Positions 8,269 through 17,313 of a stretch of DNA of 64,000 nucleotides are shown in pieces. The DNA comes from Sphaerisporangium viridialbum (GTDB taxonomy: Bacteria; Actinomycetota; Actinomycetes; Streptosporangiales; Streptosporangiaceae): positions 372,001 to 436,000 of the forward strand of contig NZ_CP187232.1 of NCBI RefSeq assembly GCF_049674955.1, in the 5' to 3' direction. The number at the start of each line of letters is the position of its first letter. Position 1 is the first letter of the stretch. The notes under the pieces were generated by a model. The model had not been told where the DNA came from. It saw nothing but the letters and a program-made list of their open reading frames with translations, and searched no databases. The translations under genes and the position numbers were made by a program.

Positions 8269-9834
8269 ATGACAAGTTCTTCTCGGGGTGTGCTGGCCGC
8301 TTCGTTCACGCCTGGCAGAACGGCCCTACCCGCCGCGTTGCGGTTCACGCGTGAGGTGATGACCGCGTGGGCGGCCGTTCCCATCGGCGCGGAGGCCGAG
8401 CGGCTGACCGGAGAGCTGGTCTCCGAGGTCGGCGATGTCCCTTTTGAGATCGTATGGGTGCACCAGGGGGATTCCCTTCAGATCGAGGTTCGCCAGAAGG
8501 GCGACGACGAGGTCGCCACGGCCCCGTCGTCCGCTCCTGTCACCGTCTGGGGCGTGAGCTTCGCGGGGGCCCTCCGCACCCGCTGGGCCCGCCTTCACCT
8601 GCCCGGCGGCGACGGCGGCCACGTGGTGGACGACTGGACCGGGCAAGGGTCCTCGCAGGGGTCCTCGCAGGGGCCCGGCTGGCTCGGCTTCCTCGCCGAC
8701 GCGAGCGATCTGCTCGCCGGCACCCTCGACCCCGACATGGTCCCCGCGCTGATCGCCCAGATCGTGGTGCCGCGCCTCGCCACCTGGTGCGCCGTCTACA
8801 CGGCCGACTCCGGTCTCGGGCCGCTCGGCCTCTCCTATCTCTGGCACGCCGACGAGTCCCAGATCGACCTGCTGCGCGAGCAGCTCGACAAGGTCGTGAT
8901 CCCCTCGGTGGAGAACCTCACCCCGGTGCCGGTCCAGCTCGGCGACTGGCAGTCGCTGGCCTTCCCCCTGGTGGCCCGCGGGCGCAGCCTCGGCATGATG
9001 TGCCTCGGGCGCTCCGGCCGCTTCCCCGACGACGTCGCCCAGCTCGCGGAGGACCTCGGGCGGCGGGCGGCGCTGGCGATGGACAACGCCCGGCTCTACG
9101 CCCAGCAGGCCGACGCCAACCGCGCCCTGCAGCGCAGCCTCCTGCCGCCCGGCACCCCCGCCGAGACCCCCGGCCTCGACTACTCCGTGGTGTACGAGCC
9201 GGCGGGCGAGACCAACGAGGTCGGCGGCGACTTCTACGACCTGTTCACCACCGGTGAGAGCTCCTGGCGGTTCGCGATCGGCGACGTCTGCGGCACCGGC
9301 CCGCAGGCCGCGGCGGTCACCGGCCTCGCCCGCCACACGCTCCGCCTGCTCGCCCGCGAGGGGTACGACGTGGCGTCGGTCGTCTCGCGGCTGAACCAGG
9401 CGATCCTGGAGGAGGGCGAGCGGGCGAGGTTCCTGACCCTGCTCCACGGCGAGATCACCCGCACCGACGACGGCCTCGACCTCTCGCTGATCTCCGCCGG
9501 GCATCCCGAGGCCCTGCGGCTGAGGCCGAGCGGCGTGGTGGAGGCCGTGGTGACCTCCCAGTCCTTGCTCGGGGTCTTCCCCGAGGCCGAGTTCGTCGCC
9601 GACCGCGTCCACCTGGCGCCGGGAGACGTCCTGCTGGGCGTGACCGACGGGGTCACCGAGCGCCGGTCGGGCGAGCGGCTGCTGGACGACGACGGCGGCC
9701 TGTCCAAGCTCCTCGCCGAGTGCGCCGAGCTGTCCGCGCGCGCGGTGGCCGAGCGCATCCGCCGCGCGGTGCAGGACTTCGCGATCGAGCCGAGCGCCGA
9801 CGACCTGGCCATCCTGGTCCTCCGGGCCGACTAG
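8269..9834 (+). CDS. GAF/PP2C (SpoIIE-type) Ser/Thr phosphatase
   Basis: About 521 residues. The N-terminal 120 residues resemble a degenerate RsbW-like HATPase. A GAF domain occupies about 150-285, and a SpoIIE-type PP2C domain fills the rest. The metal-binding pattern is clear: SLLPPGTP, then EVGGDFYDLF, IGDVCGTG and LLGVTDGVTE. Enzymes of this type dephosphorylate anti-sigma-factor antagonists in partner-switching networks. A GTG at 8239 is also in frame, but the ATG at 8269 fits the family better; no strong ribosome site precedes either. Divergence from the poly-HAMP kinase suggests shared regulation of a signalling pair (inference). Confidence 0.88.
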   Translation: MTSSSRGVLAASFTPGRTALPAALRFTREVMTAWAAVPIGAEAERLTGELVSEVGDVPFEIVWVHQGDSLQIEVRQKGDDEVATAPSSAPVTVWGVSFAGALRTRWARLHLPGGDGGHVVDDWTGQGSSQGSSQGPGWLGFLADASDLLAGTLDPDMVPALIAQIVVPRLATWCAVYTADSGLGPLGLSYLWHADESQIDLLREQLDKVVIPSVENLTPVPVQLGDWQSLAFPLVARGRSLGMMCLGRSGRFPDDVAQLAEDLGRRAALAMDNARLYAQQADANRALQRSLLPPGTPAETPGLDYSVVYEPAGETNEVGGDFYDLFTTGESSWRFAIGDVCGTGPQAAAVTGLARHTLRLLAREGYDVASVVSRLNQAILEEGERARFLTLLHGEITRTDDGLDLSLISAGHPEALRLRPSGVVEAVVTSQSLLGVFPEAEFVADRVHLAPGDVLLGVTDGVTERRSGERLLDDDGGLSKLLAECAELSARAVAERIRRAVQDFAIEPSADDLAILVLRAD

Positions 9835-9850
9835 GCGGTTCCCAGGTCAG

Positions 9851-9887
9851 AGCCCCCGTACCGGCCGGTAGGGCCGGTACGGGGGCT
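9851..9887. terminator. Bidirectional hairpin between convergent genes
   Basis: A perfect 16-bp stem (left arm 9851-9866, right arm 9872-9887) with a 5-base loop sits between the stop of the phosphatase and the stop of the S9 peptidase; its right arm touches the peptidase stop codon. There is no T-tract, as is usual in high-GC actinomycetes. Confidence 0.8.
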
Positions 9888-11680
9888 CAGGGGCGGCTGG
9901 AGGCGGGCTGGGCGAGCCCGACGTGCTTGCGGGCGAAGTCCAGCTGTGCCGACATCTGCCGGATGCGTTCCTCGACCACCAGCGTGCCGTGGCCCGCGTT
10001 GTAGCGGTAGACCTCGAACTCGTGCCGCCGCTCGGTGAGCTTCTCCAGGTACTTCTCGATCTGACTGATCGGCGAGCGCGGGTCGTTCTCGCCGGCCAGC
10101 ACCAGCAGCGGCGCCTGGAGCGAGTCGAGGTAGGAGATCGGGGACGACGCCGCGTACAGGTCGGGCACCTCCTGCGGGGAGCCGCCGAACAGGGCGCGGT
10201 GGTAGGCGCGCAGCCCCTCGGTCTCGTCGCCGTAGGCCGCCGCGTGGTCGGCGATCGGCACGGCCGCGATGCCCGCGACCCAGGTCTTAGGCTGGGTGCC
10301 GATGCCGAGGAGCGTGAGGTAGCCGCCCCAGGAGGCGCCCGCGAGCACCAGCCGTTCGGGGTCGGCCACACCCTGGTTGACGGCCCAGTCGCGCACCGCC
10401 GCCACGTCGGCCAGCTCGATGTGGCCCACGTCGCCCCGGAGGGCGTCCCGCCAGGCCGAGCCGTAGCCTGTGGAGCCCCGGTAGTTCACGCGGACGACGG
10501 CGAAGCCGGAGTCGACCCAGGCGGCGACGTTCGGGAGGAACGAGTCGTCGTCCTGCGCGGCCGGGCCACCGTGCAGCAGGAACACCGTGGGGTACGGCGC
10601 GGGGCCGCTCTCCGGCCGCGAGACCAGGGCGTGGATGCGCCCGCCCGGCCCCTCGACGAAGACGTCCTCCAGCGGCACCGAAGGCGGCGCGGAGGGCCCC
10701 GACTGGTTCATGACCACGTGCCCGTCGCTGGACCTGACCACCGGAGGATGCGCGGCGCTCGACCAGGAGTACTCCACCGTGCCGTCCGGCCGGGGCATCG
10801 CGTCGTGGATGACGCCGTGCAGGGTCTTGATCGGCGTGAGCCCGCCGCCGCCCAGGTCGTACCGGAACAGCTCGGTCCTGGCGCGGTTGTTGTGGCCGAT
10901 GAGCAGGGCGCGCCCGTCGTGGTACCAGTCGGCGGTGATCTCGCCGGGCACCCGCAGCCAGATCTCGCGCTGCTCGCCTGTCACCGGATCCCAGACCAGG
11001 GGCTCGCGGCGGCCCCGCCGCTCGTGCAGGGCGAGGATGCGCCGGTCGGTCATGGTGGGGGCGAACCGCACCCCGGTGAAGCCCTTGCCCGGCCCGTCGT
11101 GCAGGTCGCCGACGATCTGGCCGTTGGACTTGATCACGCGAAGCGCGGGGTGGCGCGAGTCGCCGTGCTCGCTGTGGCTCACCGCGATCAGCGTGCCGTC
11201 GAGCGACATGCCGGCGACCTGGACGAACTCGCGGGACTCGTAGATCACGGTGGGCTTCTCGTCGCCGCCGAGCCGCGCGTGTAGCACCTGGAAGCCGTGG
11301 CGGCTGCTCCTGCCGACGGCGGCGGTGCCGGTGGCCGACAGCGCGAGGCCGGTCGGGTGCCCGGGTGCGAGGTCGGGATGGGCGGGCGTCTCGGGCCCGC
11401 CGTTGAACGGCTGGCGCATCCAGATGCCGAACTCGTCGCCGTAGGTGTCGGAGAACCAGTAGATCCACTGGCCGGTCGGGTCGATGGCGGCGTGGGACGT
11501 GCCCCTCGGACGGCTGGTCACCTGACGCGTGGCGCCGTTCGACCGGTCCCAGGCGTGGATCTCCCAGATGCCGGAGATGTTGCAGCGGTAGACGGCTCGG
11601 GCCGGCGCCAGCCGTGCCCAGACGGGCAGGGTCATACGTGCCGCGCGGAACCTGGCCTGCCAGCGTTCCTCGGCCTTCAT
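9887..11680 (-). CDS. S9-family (prolyl oligopeptidase-like) peptidase
   Basis: A 597-residue protein with an N-terminal beta-propeller-like region (about 30-330) and a C-terminal alpha/beta-hydrolase. The nucleophile elbow is GASWGG (Ser near 449), the acid lies in GENDPRSP (near 535) and the His in AGHGTL (near 563), so the catalytic triad is complete. Members cleave short peptides or release acyl-amino acids in the cytoplasm. There is no signal peptide. A GGGAGGGG ribosome site precedes the ATG. It lies downstream of rlmA on the same strand with a 117-base gap, so co-transcription is possible but not shown. Confidence 0.88.
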   Translation of the reverse strand: MKAEERWQARFRAARMTLPVWARLAPARAVYRCNISGIWEIHAWDRSNGATRQVTSRPRGTSHAAIDPTGQWIYWFSDTYGDEFGIWMRQPFNGGPETPAHPDLAPGHPTGLALSATGTAAVGRSSRHGFQVLHARLGGDEKPTVIYESREFVQVAGMSLDGTLIAVSHSEHGDSRHPALRVIKSNGQIVGDLHDGPGKGFTGVRFAPTMTDRRILALHERRGRREPLVWDPVTGEQREIWLRVPGEITADWYHDGRALLIGHNNRARTELFRYDLGGGGLTPIKTLHGVIHDAMPRPDGTVEYSWSSAAHPPVVRSSDGHVVMNQSGPSAPPSVPLEDVFVEGPGGRIHALVSRPESGPAPYPTVFLLHGGPAAQDDDSFLPNVAAWVDSGFAVVRVNYRGSTGYGSAWRDALRGDVGHIELADVAAVRDWAVNQGVADPERLVLAGASWGGYLTLLGIGTQPKTWVAGIAAVPIADHAAAYGDETEGLRAYHRALFGGSPQEVPDLYAASSPISYLDSLQAPLLVLAGENDPRSPISQIEKYLEKLTERRHEFEVYRYNAGHGTLVVEERIRQMSAQLDFARKHVGLAQPASSRP

Positions 11681-11797
11681 GGGCGTGCCCCTCCCTCACG
11701 CTCTCCCGGACCCGGGATCGGCGGGTTGCCGTTAAGTATGTCGCTTGGAAACGGAAGATGGCCTACAAAGTCGGGGAAATTCGTAATTCCAGTTCGC

Positions 11798-12673
11798 CTA
11801 GGCGATCTTACGGAAGAGGGAGATCCGGCACGACATTTTCACGGTCATCGGGTCCGGAAGGCGTGAGATCTCTTCCCTGAGCGCCACAGGGTCGGTGTGC
11901 CAAGCGCTCGGACCCATGCCTACCACGGTCTCTATGGCCTTGGGGCCGAGCAGCATGTCTGATTCCTCGGTCACGTGCGCGGTCTCGGTGAAATGCGCCC
12001 CCAGGGCCTCCTCGACCCGCCGGCTCTTGGACTCGTCCACCGAGAGCAGGCCGAGCCTTTCGACCAGGGGCGCGAGGTGGCGCGGCGTCGGCGTCACCAC
12101 GATGAGGACGCCGCCGGGCCGCAGCACCCGGGCGAACTCGGGCCCGTTCCTCGGGGCGAAGACGTCGAGCAGGACGTCGGCGCAGCCGTCCCTGACCGGC
12201 AACGGCCGCCACACGTCCGCGACGACGGCGCCGATGCGGGGGTGGGCGCGGGCCGCCCGCCTGAGCGCGTGCTTGGAGATGTCCAGCGCGATCCCCACGT
12301 CGCCGGGCCCCAGCGTCCCGGCGAGGTAGTCGCCCGTGCCGGCCCCGGCGTCCAGCACGACCCTGCGCCGTCCGGCCGTACGCCCGTCGTCGTCCCGGTC
12401 CGTACCGCCGGCGGTGCCCCGGCGGCCGGCCAGCTCACTGAGCCGGCCGGCCAGGGACGCGAAGTGCCCCGCGCCGAGGAACTCGGCCCGTGCGGCCACC
12501 ATGGCGGGGGTGTCGGCGGTGCCGGGGACGCCCGACCCCGTCAGCAGGCTCACGTAGCCCTGCCTGGCGACGTCGAAGGAATGACCTCGCGCGCACCGCA
12601 CCGCCGCGCCCTCGATGGCGAGATCGCCGCGGCAGACGGGGCAGACGAGGTACTCGATGGCGTCGACCAGCAT
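11798..12673 (-). CDS. rlmA: 23S rRNA (guanine-N1)-methyltransferase, RlmA/TlrB family
   Basis: A 291-residue protein. An N-terminal zinc knuckle (C11, C14, C27, H31) is followed by FDVARQGYVSLL, both typical of RlmA. The Rossmann methyltransferase domain carries VLDAGAGTGDYLAG as its SAM-binding loop. RlmA(I) methylates G745 and RlmA(II)/TlrB methylates G748 of 23S rRNA; the latter contributes to tylosin resistance. I cannot say which base is modified here. It starts 25 bases after the fadB stop and is probably read from the fad operon. Confidence 0.8.
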   Translation of the reverse strand: MLVDAIEYLVCPVCRGDLAIEGAAVRCARGHSFDVARQGYVSLLTGSGVPGTADTPAMVAARAEFLGAGHFASLAGRLSELAGRRGTAGGTDRDDDGRTAGRRRVVLDAGAGTGDYLAGTLGPGDVGIALDISKHALRRAARAHPRIGAVVADVWRPLPVRDGCADVLLDVFAPRNGPEFARVLRPGGVLIVVTPTPRHLAPLVERLGLLSVDESKSRRVEEALGAHFTETAHVTEESDMLLGPKAIETVVGMGPSAWHTDPVALREEISRLPDPMTVKMSCRISLFRKIA

Positions 12674-12698
12674 GCCCCCATCATCCCGAACCGCGCGT

Positions 12699-14792
12699 TC
12701 AGGCCGGGACGGAGGCGACCCCCGGTGCCAGGAACGGACGGCCGTTGACCTCGGCGGAGACCCCCGTGCGGTCGAGATACGGGGTGATCCCGCCCGTGTG
12801 GAACGGCCAGCCGGCGCCGAGGATCATGCACAGGTCGATGTCCTCGGCGGCGGCGACCACGCCCTCGTCGAGCATCAGCCGCACCTCCTCGGCCATCGCG
12901 GCCAGCGCGCGGTCGCGCACCTGCTCGGCGCTCGGCCCCTCGGCCCCCGACCCCTCGAAGATCTGCCGCGCCTCGGGGTCGATCGAGAAGTCCGGCGCGT
13001 AGACCCCGGGCTTGCCGGCCTTCACGAGCGCCGCCAGGTTCGCGGACACGCCGTACCGGCCGGGGAAGGCCTCGTGCAGGGTCTCGGCGACGTGGAGGGC
13101 CACGGCCGGGCCGACGAGCTGGAGCAGCGTGAACGGCGTCATCGGCAGCCCCAGGCCGTCCAGCGCGTGGTCGGCCGTCGCGATCGGGGTGCCCTCGTCG
13201 ACCGCCCCGATGACCTCGCCCATGAAGCGGGTGAGCAGCCGGTTCACCACGAACGCCGGGGCGTCCTTCACCAGCACGCTGGACTTCCTGAGCGTCTTGC
13301 CCACCGCGAACGCCGTGGCCAGCGTCGCGTCGTCGGTGCGCTCGCCCCTGACGATCTCCAGCAGGGGTAGCACCGCGACCGGGTTGAAGAAGTGGAAGCC
13401 CACCACGCGCTCGGGGTGGCGCAGCTCGGCCGCCATCGCGGTGACCGAGAGGGAGGAGGTGTTGGTGGCCAGCACGCACTCGGAACCGACGACGGCCTCG
13501 ACCTCGGCGAAGACCTGCCTCTTGACCTTGAGGTCCTCGAAGACGGCCTCGATGACGAAGTCGGCGTCGGCGAACGCGTCCTTGGTCAGCGATCCGGTCA
13601 CGAGGCCCTTGAGCCGGTTGGCCTGGTCGGCGCTGATCCGGCCCTTGCCGAGCAGCTTGCCGACCTCGGCGTGCACGTACCCGACGCCCTTGTCGAGGCG
13701 CGCCTGGTCGAGGTCGGTGAGCACCACCGGCACCTCCAGGCGGCGGGCGAACAGCAGGGCGAGCTGTGAGGCCATCAGGCCCGCGCCGACCACGCCGACC
13801 TTGGTGACCTTGCGGGCCAGTGCCCGGTCCGGAGCCCCGGCCGGCCGCTTGGCTCGTCGCTGCACCAGGTCGAAGGAGTACAGCCCGGCGCGCAGCTCGT
13901 CTCCCATCAGCAGGTCGGCCAGCGCCTGGGTCTCGGCCTCGAAGCCCTCGTCACGGTGGGCCGTACGGGCGAGCTCCACCAGCTCCAGCGCCCGGTAGGG
14001 GGCGGGGGAGGCGCCGCGCAGCTTCAGGTCGACCAGAGTGCGCGCGCCCGCGACGGCCGCCTTCCAGGACTCGGCGTCCTGGGTGAACGGCGGGCGGGCG
14101 ACGGAGGTCTCACCGGTGAGCACGCGGGAGGCCCAGCGCAGGGACTCCTCAAGGAAGTCGGCGGGCTCGAACACCGCGTCCGCCACACCGAGCTTGAACG
14201 CCTCGGTGCCCTTGAGCATGCGGTTCTGGGACAGAGGGTTCTCGATGATCAGCTTCAGCGCGTTCGCCGGGCCGATCAGCCGGGGGAGCAGCTGCGTGCC
14301 GCCCCAGCCGGGCACCAGGCCGAGGAAGCACTCGGGGAGCGCGACCGCGGGGACGCCCGACGAGATCGTGCGGTAGGTGCAGTGCAGCGCCACTTCCAGG
14401 CCGCCGCCCATCGCCGCGCCGTTCACGAAAGCGAACGACGGGATCTCCAGCTCTCCGAGCCGCCGGAACACCTCGTGCCCCAGCCGGCCGAGGCCCTCTG
14501 CCTGCTCGCGGTCGCGTACGAGCGACGCGCCCTTGAGGTCGGCGCCGACGGCGAAGATGAAGGGCTTGCCGGTGACGCCGACCGCCGCGAGATCGGTGCG
14601 GTCGCAGATGGCGTCCAGGGCCTTGTCCAGCTCGGCGAGGCCGCGCGGGCCGAAGGTGTTCGGCTTGGTGTGGTCGAAGCCGTTGTCCAGCGTGATCAGG
14701 GCCATCGTGCCCGCGCCGCCGGGCAGCCGGACGTCGCGTACGAGCGCGCCGGTCACGACCTCGTCGGCGAAGATCTTGGTGATGTCGCTCAC
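12699..14792 (-). CDS. fadB: Fatty acid oxidation alpha subunit: enoyl-CoA hydratase / 3-hydroxyacyl-CoA dehydrogenase
   Basis: A 697-residue two-enzyme protein of beta-oxidation. The crotonase domain (about 1-300) has the oxyanion-loop GAAMGGGLE and the second catalytic Glu in PECFLGLVPGWGG. The NAD-binding dehydrogenase (about 325-515) has GVVGAGLMASQLA and catalytic His in VVGFHFFNPV. A C-terminal 3HCDH domain follows. The GTG start overlaps the thiolase stop as GTGA and has GGAGGG at good spacing. The frame is open far upstream, but that extension is the shadow of fadA. Together the two subunits form the trifunctional enzyme complex. Confidence 0.93.
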   Translation of the reverse strand: MSDITKIFADEVVTGALVRDVRLPGGAGTMALITLDNGFDHTKPNTFGPRGLAELDKALDAICDRTDLAAVGVTGKPFIFAVGADLKGASLVRDREQAEGLGRLGHEVFRRLGELEIPSFAFVNGAAMGGGLEVALHCTYRTISSGVPAVALPECFLGLVPGWGGTQLLPRLIGPANALKLIIENPLSQNRMLKGTEAFKLGVADAVFEPADFLEESLRWASRVLTGETSVARPPFTQDAESWKAAVAGARTLVDLKLRGASPAPYRALELVELARTAHRDEGFEAETQALADLLMGDELRAGLYSFDLVQRRAKRPAGAPDRALARKVTKVGVVGAGLMASQLALLFARRLEVPVVLTDLDQARLDKGVGYVHAEVGKLLGKGRISADQANRLKGLVTGSLTKDAFADADFVIEAVFEDLKVKRQVFAEVEAVVGSECVLATNTSSLSVTAMAAELRHPERVVGFHFFNPVAVLPLLEIVRGERTDDATLATAFAVGKTLRKSSVLVKDAPAFVVNRLLTRFMGEVIGAVDEGTPIATADHALDGLGLPMTPFTLLQLVGPAVALHVAETLHEAFPGRYGVSANLAALVKAGKPGVYAPDFSIDPEARQIFEGSGAEGPSAEQVRDRALAAMAEEVRLMLDEGVVAAAEDIDLCMILGAGWPFHTGGITPYLDRTGVSAEVNGRPFLAPGVASVPA

Positions 14793-15988
14793 TTGGCGCC
14801 CTCCCAGGCGAGGTTCTCCCAGACAACCGTGCCGCCCATGCCCATGCCGACGCACATCGTGGTGATGCCGTAGCGCACGTCGGGGCGCTCGCCGAACTCG
14901 CGGGCGAGCTGAGTCATCAGCCGTACGCCCGAGGAGGCGAGCGGGTGGCCGAACGCGATCGCGCCGCCGTACGGGTTGACCCTCGGGTCGTCGTCGGCGA
15001 TGCCGAAGTGTTCGAGGAAGGCCAGCACCTGCACGGCGAAGGCCTCGTTGATCTCGAACAGGCCGATGTCGCCGACGGACAGCCCGGCCAGGCGCAGCGC
15101 CCGCTCGGTGGAGGGGATGGGGCCGACCCCCATGACCTCGGGGTCGACGCCGGCGAAGCCGTAGGAGACCAGCCTCATCTTGGGCGTCAGGCCGAGCTCG
15201 GCGGCGGTGTCGGCGGCGGCGATGATGCTGCCGGTGGCGCCGTCGTTGAGGCCCGCGGAGTTCCCGGCGGTGACGTGGCCGTGCGGGCGGAAGGGCGTCT
15301 TGAGCGAGGCGAGGCCCTCGATGGTGGTGCCGGGCCGCGGCGGCTCGTCCTCGGTGGCGAGGCCCCAGCCCTCTGCGGCCTTGCGGGTGGCCATCGGCAC
15401 CAGGTCGGGCTGGATCCTGTTGTTCGCGTAGGCCTTGGCGACCTTCTCCTGGGAGGCGACGGCGTAGGCGTCGGCACGCGCCTTGCTGATCGCCGGGTAG
15501 CGGTCGTGGAGGTTCTCCGCGGTCATGCCCATGATCAGCGCGGAGCCGTCGACCAGCTTCTCGGACAGGAAGCGCGGGTTGGGGTCGACGCCCTCGCCCA
15601 TGGGGTGGCGGCCCATGTGCTCGACCCCGCCCGCGATGGCGACGTCGTAGGCGCCGAAGGCGATGCCGCCCGCCACGCTGGTGACCGCCGTCATCGCGCC
15701 CGCGCACATGCGGTCGATGGCGTAGCCGGGCACGGACTTCGGGAGCCCGGCCAGCACCGCGGCCGAGCGGCCGATGGTCAGGCCCTGGTCGCCGATCTGG
15801 GTGGTGGCGGCGATGGCCACCTCGTCGACACGCTCGGGCGGCAGGGTCGGGTTGCGCCGCATCAGTTCACGGATGACGCGGACGACCAGGTCGTCGGCGC
15901 GCGTCTCGGCGTACAGGCCCTTGGGGCCCGACTTGCCGAAAGGTGTGCGTACGCCGTCGACGAACACGACGTCACGGGACGAAGGCAC
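14789..15988 (-). CDS. fadA: Acetyl-CoA acyltransferase (thiolase), FadA
   Basis: A 399-residue thiolase that cleaves 3-ketoacyl-CoA in the last step of beta-oxidation. The nucleophilic Cys is C95 in DRMCAGAMTAV, and the C-terminal pair is H348 in AFGHPLASSG and C379 in TTMCVGMGMG. I take the GTG at 15988 as start because GAGGAG lies 8 bases upstream and the protein then begins just before VFVDGVRTPFGK. It heads the fadA-fadB-rlmA operon; a near-palindrome lies 38 bases upstream. Confidence 0.93.
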   Translation of the reverse strand: MPSSRDVVFVDGVRTPFGKSGPKGLYAETRADDLVVRVIRELMRRNPTLPPERVDEVAIAATTQIGDQGLTIGRSAAVLAGLPKSVPGYAIDRMCAGAMTAVTSVAGGIAFGAYDVAIAGGVEHMGRHPMGEGVDPNPRFLSEKLVDGSALIMGMTAENLHDRYPAISKARADAYAVASQEKVAKAYANNRIQPDLVPMATRKAAEGWGLATEDEPPRPGTTIEGLASLKTPFRPHGHVTAGNSAGLNDGATGSIIAAADTAAELGLTPKMRLVSYGFAGVDPEVMGVGPIPSTERALRLAGLSVGDIGLFEINEAFAVQVLAFLEHFGIADDDPRVNPYGGAIAFGHPLASSGVRLMTQLAREFGERPDVRYGITTMCVGMGMGGTVVWENLAWEGAK

Positions 15989-16025
15989 GGTTGGCTCCTC
16001 GCTGCCGGGTAGCTTCCGGCTTTGG

Positions 16026-16041
16026 GCTACTCGTGAGTAAC
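16026..16041. promoter_or_regulatory. Inverted repeat upstream of fadA
   Basis: GCTACTCGTGAGTAAC contains perfect TACTC/GAGTA arms around a 2-base centre, with one mismatched pair outside. It lies 38 bases before the fadA start, where a TetR-type fatty-acid repressor could bind. No candidate regulator is adjacent other than the PadR gene, whose sites usually look different. Confidence 0.4.
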
Positions 16042-16086
16042 ATGATGCCATGGCCGCGCCCCTGGTCGCGAAGGGGCCCGCGATGC

Positions 16087-16623
16087 CTACTCCGGTGGTT
16101 TCCCCTGGTCTTGCTGGAGCTGGCCTTCGGCCCACTCGGCCCACTCGCGCTGCAGGGCGCTGAACCTGAGCCCCCACTCAAGGGCGAGCCGGCCGTAGAC
16201 CGACAGATCGTCGTCCCCGCCGGACACCACCCCCGTCAAAGCGGCTAGCCTCTCGTGTTGCTCGGCCCCGAACTCGGCCCGTCGCCGCAGGTAGGCGCGT
16301 GCCTGCTCCTGGTCGACCTGGCCGAGGAAGAAGACACGCAGCAGCATGTCGCTGCGCCAGGCATGACTGGGCTCGACCTCCGTCAGCCAGTGGCGCAGCT
16401 CGGCCAGGCCCGTCTCGTCGATGGCGTACTCCTTGCGGCCGCGCGGGCCCTGCGCCGCGACCTTGACGAGCCCGGCGTCGGCGAGGCGGGAAAGCTCGGC
16501 GTAGACCTGGCTCTGCGTGGCCGGCCACACGTTGGCCAGGGAGATCTCGAAGATCTTCAGCAGGTCGTAGCCGCTGGCCGGGCCCTGGGCGAGCATGCCG
16601 AGCAGTGCGTGTCGAAGGCTCAT
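16087..16623 (-). CDS. PadR-family transcriptional regulator
   Basis: A 178-residue regulator. The N-terminal winged helix is characteristic (LRHALLGMLAQGPASGYDLL, then QVYAELSRLADAGLV and GRKEYAIDETG), and the C-terminal helical dimerisation domain (Vir_act_alpha_C type) covers about 90-175. PadR proteins usually repress a neighbouring divergent gene and are released by a small ligand. Here the divergent unit encodes a membrane protein and a carotenoid oxygenase, starting 91 bases away, so these are the likely targets. The gap holds several TCTACNTT-like elements but no single clear palindrome. Confidence 0.88.
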   Translation of the reverse strand: MSLRHALLGMLAQGPASGYDLLKIFEISLANVWPATQSQVYAELSRLADAGLVKVAAQGPRGRKEYAIDETGLAELRHWLTEVEPSHAWRSDMLLRVFFLGQVDQEQARAYLRRRAEFGAEQHERLAALTGVVSGGDDDLSVYGRLALEWGLRFSALQREWAEWAEGQLQQDQGKPPE

Positions 16624-16713
16624 GAGGCGATCCTACATTCCACAGTTGACAGGTCATCAGCGGACCTTCTACTTTCGACATGTCTACATTGGAACGTCGA
16701 AAAGGTCCTGACA

Positions 16714-17271
16714 ATGATCCGCAGCCTCCTCGGTTTCCTCCCGTGGATCGTGTACGCCGTCATCGCCACCGGCGACGAATGGCGCTACGGCGCGGTCGCC
16801 GGGCTCGTGATCGCACTGGTGGTCATCGCCGCCGACCGCAGGTCGGGCAGGCAGTGGGACCAGATGGTGATCGAGTCCAGTGCGGCGGTGTTCTTCACGG
16901 TCGTCACGGCGATCTCCCTGGTCGCCCCCGAGTCCCCGCTGATGCCGTACGGCCCGGCCCTGGTGAACGCCTGGCTGGCGCTGACCGCCTGGGGATCCCT
17001 GGCCATCCGCAGGCCGTTCACCCTCGGCATCGCCCGGAGCATGACCACCCGGGAGGTGCAGGAGACGCCGCTGTTCTACCGGGTCAACGCGGTCATCACC
17101 TCGGCGTGGGGCGTGGCCTTCGTCGTCGCGGCCGTCTCGCTGGCCTTCCTGCTCCACAACGCGCCGCACGCGACCGCCGCCGTGGTCACGATCAAGATCG
17201 TCACCTTCGTGGCGCCCGCGCTGTTCACCGTCCGCTACCCCAAGGCCGTCGCCGCTCGCTACGCCGCTTGA
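16714..17271 (+). CDS. Integral membrane protein of unknown function
   Basis: A 185-residue protein with about five or six hydrophobic segments: residues 3-18, 26-41, 55-72, 80-95, 125-150 and 155-170. A short charged loop in the middle carries FTLGIARSMTTREV. The start at 16714 follows AAAGG. It resembles the intracellular septation protein A/DUF3159-like fold only loosely, so I leave the family open. It is the first gene of a two-gene unit with the carotenoid oxygenase 42 bases downstream. Its position opposite PadR suggests control by that regulator. Confidence 0.75.
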   Translation: MIRSLLGFLPWIVYAVIATGDEWRYGAVAGLVIALVVIAADRRSGRQWDQMVIESSAAVFFTVVTAISLVAPESPLMPYGPALVNAWLALTAWGSLAIRRPFTLGIARSMTTREVQETPLFYRVNAVITSAWGVAFVVAAVSLAFLLHNAPHATAAVVTIKIVTFVAPALFTVRYPKAVAARYAA

Positions 17272-17313
17272 GCTGCTTCTTCGTGGAAACCACCTATACG
17301 TCTGGAGAGCGTC

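Noticed and set aside
14793..15707. N-terminal extension of the fadB frame
   Set aside because: The extension is Arg/Pro-rich, lies within fadA and has no ribosome site; the GTG at 14792 overlapping the fadA stop is the real start.
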